A stretch of 64,000 bases of DNA from Lethocerus indicus. Taxonomy: Eukaryota; Arthropoda; Insecta; Hemiptera; Belostomatidae. The position numbers were made by a program, and so were the translations under genes. How positions within the stretch are numbered: position 1 is the first letter of the stretch; each line of letters opens with the position of its first letter. Positions 58,614-64,000 of this stretch are shown one piece after another. The notes under the pieces were generated by a model. That model did no database searches. It saw nothing but the letters and a program-made list of their open reading frames with translations, and was not told where the DNA came from. The DNA is taken from positions 2,542,001 to 2,606,000 of the forward strand of contig JACDQD010000104.1 in the NCBI GenBank assembly GCA_019843655.1, written 5' to 3'.

Positions 58614-60484
58614 CTCTCCGGCATCTGTTCCGCAGATTCACAAGGCGTGGGCTGTCGGTATTGTTTTTAAAATCGAGATTTTATATGAATATGGCGGGAA
58701 ATGGAGGAGGGGTGAGCCCCATTTAGGCGAAGTGAGGTGTCGGGCTGCTATAATGGGATGAGTCATACGCACTGTTCTGTCGAGCGCTGAATATGTTAAT
58801 TTTAGACGCCTGACTAGTTGTTTCAGAATTCGGAGCGACCCTGCGTGTCTTTGACCTCTCACCGGTACTTTTACCTCAGGGCCTAGACGACAATTTATAT
58901 TTGTTAAGATCAATAGGAGGTTAAAAGACATCATTTGTCCTAATTTTTTAACTTGAACGTTACCTCTGTACATAACTTTACACTCTCGACATTCAATTTA
59001 ATAATGCAATTAATTACGGTATCTAAATAGTTTAAGCTGAAATTAGTATTTATACCAGTTACATGATTATGAAAGGCGCAGGTTACAATATTTCCAAATT
59101 AAGATATTTAAATCTAAGATACAGTAAATGCCGTGATTTATAACAGTATAGTGAAGATGAAATTCGAAAGATCTGCGTGACTGTTTTTCGCGTATCATAC
59201 AATATTTTGCCTAGGGATGTACAGGTTTCGAGTTTTAAATCGACTCTATTTGATTCCTGATCGCTAATAATTATAGTTTCTCGGATACAGCCGGTTGTTC
59301 GGACGAATTTAGAATGAACACTAATTTTAGAAGTAAATGATATTACATACCAGAGATTATATTGCTCATAAACGTAGAGGATACAATATCCCCTAGGGCT
59401 ATAAATACGCCGAGAGTTTATCACTTATATGAAATGACACCACGAGAATGAGATATCTTTCACCCTTTGAAATAGTCCCGGACGCACTTGTCGCCTGATC
59501 CCTGCCTCCCCCTCGCGGCTGCCCGCTCTGTAACTGTATAACATTTACATCACAATGCACCATACGCAAATTACATTAGCATATACACGGCCCCGACCGC
59601 GCAAAATAAGTTTCACCCCCCTCGCCCTTTTCGGAACGTCCTAAACTCCGTTCGGAATCATTAATATTCGAATGTGTAAATGAGGACGCTTTAATTTAAA
59701 TCTTTCGCGAATAGGAAATTTCGTCCACGTGAAGGGTCTATATTTTTTAGTGTGCCTTGACTTATATAATTCTTCGAATTTAAATAAAATTAAATAACCA
59801 CGAAATGAATAACCATTGTGGCAATTACGTGCATTCTTGTCACGGTATACGTATACGACCAATTTCATGAGGTACAGCATATATTAATGCCAGACATTTT
59901 AATCGACATAGGTTAAATTCATATTCATTTCATATAATCGCGAGAGCGGCTGCTGCTTCCGTCATTTCCTAGGATTTTTTTTGAAGGCCATTAAATATCG
60001 ATTACCGAGTTGCACAACTGTGGCGACCTAGAATCGAGTCGAACTGCAGGGAAAGTAGGGACCGTCGTCGAAGTGAGGGTATGTTTGCGAGTGTTTCGCC
60101 CGATGCACGTTAGACGGGGGCAGTTATTAGTTTTTGAATAATAAAAGGCGAAGGGGGTGGATTGTCGTGCATCAATATACAACTGGGGACGGCGGTTCGG
60201 CGGTGGTGGAGGTACGGGCATGCGCGCTGGCTGCCGACTCGGGAACAGTCGGCTTTCGACTGGGCACCGCTCAGTATACAACAGCTGACCGGCACACCGC
60301 CACCTCAACTAAGCACCAGTTTTTTTGTTTTTTTTTACTTTCGGCTTTCCACTACACTCTCTTACGTCCGTATCGGTTCACTGTATTTTCGCGTTTTTAG
60401 ATAGCAGCTCAGTGTCACCGGTTCAGTGCCCGCGCGGGTTCTTCGCCAGGGTTCCGCTCCGGCTTCGGGACCGTAAACAAAGCA
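58614..60484. other. region between the minus-strand exon candidate and the plus-strand TATA promoter
   Basis: AT-rich with GC-balanced DNA from about 60,000. The two candidate transcripts flanking it would diverge from here. No coding frame with support is present. Confidence 0.35.
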
Positions 60485-60490
60485 TATAAA
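60485..60490 (+). promoter_or_regulatory. candidate TATA box
   Basis: TATAAA in a GC-balanced, CpG-containing stretch, with TCAGTG initiator-like sequences upstream (about 60,410 and 60,423) and a consensus donor 76 bp downstream. Confidence 0.35.
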
Positions 60491-60514
60491 GCAGTTGTTG
60501 TGTCTTGTGCCAGG

Positions 60515-60565
60515 ATCGAAGGGATTTATTCGACTCCGGTCGTCCGCGCCGATCGCGCCGTTATG
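60515..60565 (+). other. candidate first exon ending in ATG/GTGAGT
   Basis: From the inferred start about 30 bp below TATAAA to 60,565, where ATG (60,563-60,565) is immediately followed by GTGAGTG. If translated, the first exon contributes only the initiator methionine in phase 0, an arrangement known in many animal genes. I could not identify the second exon in the remaining 3.4 kb, so the gene body may lie beyond the window. Confidence 0.3.
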
Positions 60566-63500
60566 GTGAGTGAAATGCCCTAGAGATTTTGGCACGGCCA
60601 ACGTGTTTGGCCGATCGATGCCCGCCAGTTTCGATGGTATTGCTCGAATCGTGGCCGCGCGAATGACTGATGGTTCTCGCGGGTTAGGCCGTTCCCGTCG
60701 AGCCTGTAGACACAGTTGACGAGAAATCAATATATATCAAGAGGGGCCCGGTCGAGAGTGCGACCCCTCCGTTAGTACCACTCGAAGAGCCGATACCTTT
60801 GCGAATCGTCTAAATTATCTAAACATTAGTAATTACTTCCGTTTATCATTTAATGGAATTCGTCTGTACAGTTTCTGTTTTAAATGGCGGAATGAAATTC
60901 CTAGATTATCTTATCAACTGGCTGTTATACTTCACCTTGAGTTTTTATTCGGTTCTAATGCCCGTCTGTACAATTCAATTACGAGTCCCTTCCGTTCAAT
61001 AGAATTATGGATACCTAAATTTCTAGAATGTCGATTTTTATTGATTCGGTGTAACATTGGATAATCGCCACAATAGAATAGCTATGTTATTAAACGGTCA
61101 AAAATCATGACACGAATAATGTATATGTATTGCACTCATGTATTTATTAAAATAGTCATTTTTATAAGATTAATTCCAGAAGATAAATCAATCAAATTTC
61201 AGTAGTATTACTCAGTTCTGTTCGAGTTATGTGTCAGCAAAACATTTGTGTAACGTTATCTTTCGAAAAGTTCATTCTTCGAACTGTAGAATGAAACCCG
61301 CGTTTCTTTCAGACTGACAAATGACAACGGAGGACCACGTGGGAATAGGCTCGGCTGTGTTTAATTGAGCCTGCCAATCAGCTATTCTCAGTTCTCCTCT
61401 TGTTACCTGATGTTTAAGACCTAGATTATATGTTTAATCTTAAACGTACTACGGGTATCATTATTGAAGTATTTGAGTATGTGCAACTGTCAATTTGCAC
61501 AGTTGAGGTCTCGCCTGTTTCTTTCAAACCACTGATAAGATATTGGTTCAAAATGTTGCTCGTATCAAACTATTTATTCACGATCATGTTTGATCTGTAG
61601 ACCAAGCGTTCCAGGAACTTGCACTCGGATCACTGGAATTATGGCCTCATTTCCTGTACTATTACCTATTGTCATCCATTGTTGCACCATTGTATCGATT
61701 CGTTAACTTCCTTCCTGCGGTATCTGTACATTTCACAGAGCTACGCTGTAAATCCCGGGCTGTCTCCTTCCATACTGAAAGCAGGTATTAGATCACATTT
61801 GGAATTGCGTAATCGTCGCGACCGGCTTCTGTGCGATGTAGTACCGCGGGGTCAGTCTATATATATTGCCCGCGAGGGTGGGACCCTCTCAGGAATCTCG
61901 TTGCGTAATGTGGCTCCCTGGCAAAAACAGCTTTTTTAGTGCCAGATTTAAACAGTTAATATGAGACCTTAACTCTAAATGATATCGCAGCATTAATTTA
62001 CTAATTCCGATTAAATTATTATCACTAAACAACTACTCATTATCATCAGATTATTAATACAAAAAGTAAAACATCAGGCCGGAGTTAGGAGTACTGTGTC
62101 TGATTTTACGTAATCATGCATTTGGCTTGAGGCAGGTCAGTTGTACACACTACTTTCGTTGTCCTTGCGTAACTGATCAGCATTCCATTTCTAAATCTAC
62201 TGTGTTCATTCCTTTTTGGGCAATAACTAAATATTGTTTAATTGACTGAAGTTATTGAAATTTGGCTTGTAATTGGTGTTATAAAAGTTTATTCCCCTCA
62301 TATTTCTGCTTTCACCTCGTTTGCACCCGGTAATGTGAAAAAGATTCCAGAGTTCAAATTACTCAACGATAAAAACATAACTCTTTCACAAATTACCAGT
62401 GTCCGAAACCGGCATCCAGGTCAAATTCTGCCGTTGGTAATTATGTAGACCTCTCTCTACGTTTTGGAGGATGAATTTCACTAGTTTTGTAGAGAGCTAA
62501 CTTGGGAGGGGTGGCTTTCGGGGCGACAGCGGTCAATGGCGGGGGAGGGAATATGGAGAACGGCGATACGCCGAAGATTACACCAGGAAAAAGATGTCAC
62601 ACCGGCTAAACCCCCGCCCCGGGGGCAGCGGGGGAGCGGGTGGGCTGTGGGAACGTCAGCTCGAAAAGAAAGGAACAGATAAGAGAATTGATGACAAAAG
62701 GGAGTGCTGAAAGAGTTTCTGAAAGGGCCACTCGGCCGTGGATAAGCGCTCAGTGGGCCGGAAAGGAGAAAGAAGACGGCCCCACTTCCAACCGGCAGCC
62801 CACCTCCCTCTGCCGTAGGCCGGCCTCCATTTTCATTATCAGAAGGACCATTGTGCGGAGATGGCTTATAACAGTTAATTAGCACGTTATTGGGAGGAAT
62901 ATGCACTTTGCACTTAAATATATTTAGCACTTAACGCTAGATCTGCAAGGCAATTAATTGGTTGAATGCAACAAAGCTGCTTCCTCATTACCGCATGCAT
63001 TACTGTTTTAATATGTGTGCATTTATGTTACATATATATACATAACATAATATACATAACAGTAATGATAGTATGGAAATGATGTTTTCGTATATTCAGT
63101 AGAAACTTGCCGCAATCCTGACATGTGTCCATTTAATGGACAGGGGTCCATTTAATTTAGACCGAATGGAGCATTCGGGACGGATTAGTAAGAATTGCAC
63201 TTATTATGTTAGTAAATCTTATCGAACTTGATAATAAATATTACAGCAACAACGGCTGACCCGACGTGAAATGGGATTTAATGAATTCGATTATTATTGG
63301 CTCGTGTATGCGTTTATACATCGCGTTTTCAAGGGGGTTTAGGCACGCTCTCAAGAAGTCATCAATGCACTGAACCGAAAACAAATTGCCCATAGACTAG
63401 AGAAATTTTTTTTCGTATAACCCAGATTTCTAAACAACCGAAAAATAGGAATGAATTAATTCGTTCTCAATTGGGTCATTTTCAGAGTGGATTCAAGTCA

Positions 63501-64000
63501 GTAATTGAACTTCAAATTAGACTTTCAGAATTGCTGCTACAGACCTTGAGCTGCTAACCGGACGCAAATAAAATGGCTGGAAATTCATCTCGTATGAAAT
63601 TGTAGAACATAATATGTCATATAAATGCACAATTAATTGCTTGTGTTATATTGAGAATATCACATTATATTTACATGACATTATACAATTTTTAAAGGTT
63701 TTTAATTTGAATTCTACAGCTTACTTATTCACTCTTGGTCAATCTTGATATCAAGTATTCATTTGGTAAACATTAAATGACTTCCTACGGGTTCGAAAGA
63801 TAAGCCGCAGGCGTGTATATGTGTTTTGGGTTAATTTTGGGTGCTTTTTCAAACACAAATACGGAATTTAACATCAATAACATTTATCATCAAGATACCA
63901 CATGATATTTCACAGTGCAATTGTACACAATTAAACCGTAAATAATTCTACTTCTTCCGGCTCTCATTTTGAACCATTCAATCGATGCTGTCTTATTTGT
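60566..64000. other. downstream of the 60.5-kb promoter candidate, no gene confirmed
   Basis: AT-rich except for 62,490-62,840. The open frames at 61,619-61,939 and 62,242-62,448 (plus) show no domain or splice borders. May be first-intron sequence of a gene continuing to the right. Confidence 0.4.
62621..62644 (+). other. G-quadruplex motif
   Basis: Runs of 5, 5, 3 and 3 G with loops of 4, 3 and 1 nt, directly preceded by C-runs at 62,611-62,620 that could instead pair with them as a hairpin. Located in a GC-rich island. Confidence 0.7.

Noticed and set aside
62481..62930. 149-codon minus-strand frame
   Set aside because: Pro/Ser/Arg-rich translation of a GC-rich, quadruplex-forming island, with a competing plus-strand frame.

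Overview
The window is eukaryotic nuclear DNA, almost certainly from an insect. The only gene I can reconstruct with confidence is ImpL2 (IGFBP7-like secreted insulin-binding protein), which carries the arthropod-typical two-Ig-domain sequence. Its introns are GT-AG and its exons short, and the flanks are AT-rich, CpG-containing and gene-poor. I cannot name the order or species from sequence alone.

Layout. Positions 1-1169 are an AT-rich 3' flank with a degenerate duplicated segment. From 1170 to about 15,860 the minus strand carries ImpL2: a TATA promoter (15,845-15,852), a non-coding first exon ending at 15,787, and six coding exons (15,069-14,944; 4426-4396; 3824-3676; 2585-2417; 2149-1950; 1561-1400). 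These join in frame into a 278-residue preprotein. Intron 2 (10.5 kb) holds a foldback element that looks like a pogo/Tigger-type MITE, several perfect stem-loops and a heat-shock-element-like pair. A 200-bp CT/GA tract lies directly upstream of the ImpL2 TATA box, where GAGA-type promoter sequences would be expected.

From about 16 to 64 kb there is no gene I can confirm. The DNA alternates between AT-rich stretches and islands of balanced GC of a few hundred bases. Most open frames there are short and show no recognisable domain. The best unconfirmed signals are: an exon-like 141-nt segment with raised GC3 at 24,707-24,847 (+); a CRE + TATA + first exon + GTGAGT promoter-like block at 34,412-34,569 (+); a TATA box at 37,493 (+); a T-poor, 5'UTR-like segment at about 47,515-47,741 (+); an exon end with a very strong donor at 58,478 (-); and a TATA box followed by an ATG directly abutting a splice donor at 60,485-60,571 (+). 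These may be 5' ends or UTR exons of genes whose bodies lie elsewhere, or non-coding RNAs.

Structured elements include a piggyBac-like remnant with a perfect 20-bp palindrome (44,177 to about 44,596), a pre-miRNA-like hairpin (44,960-45,019), three canonical G-quadruplex motifs, several microsatellites and an AT-rich block at 40.2-42.2 kb. I found no convincing tRNA, rRNA, CRISPR array or intact transposase gene.
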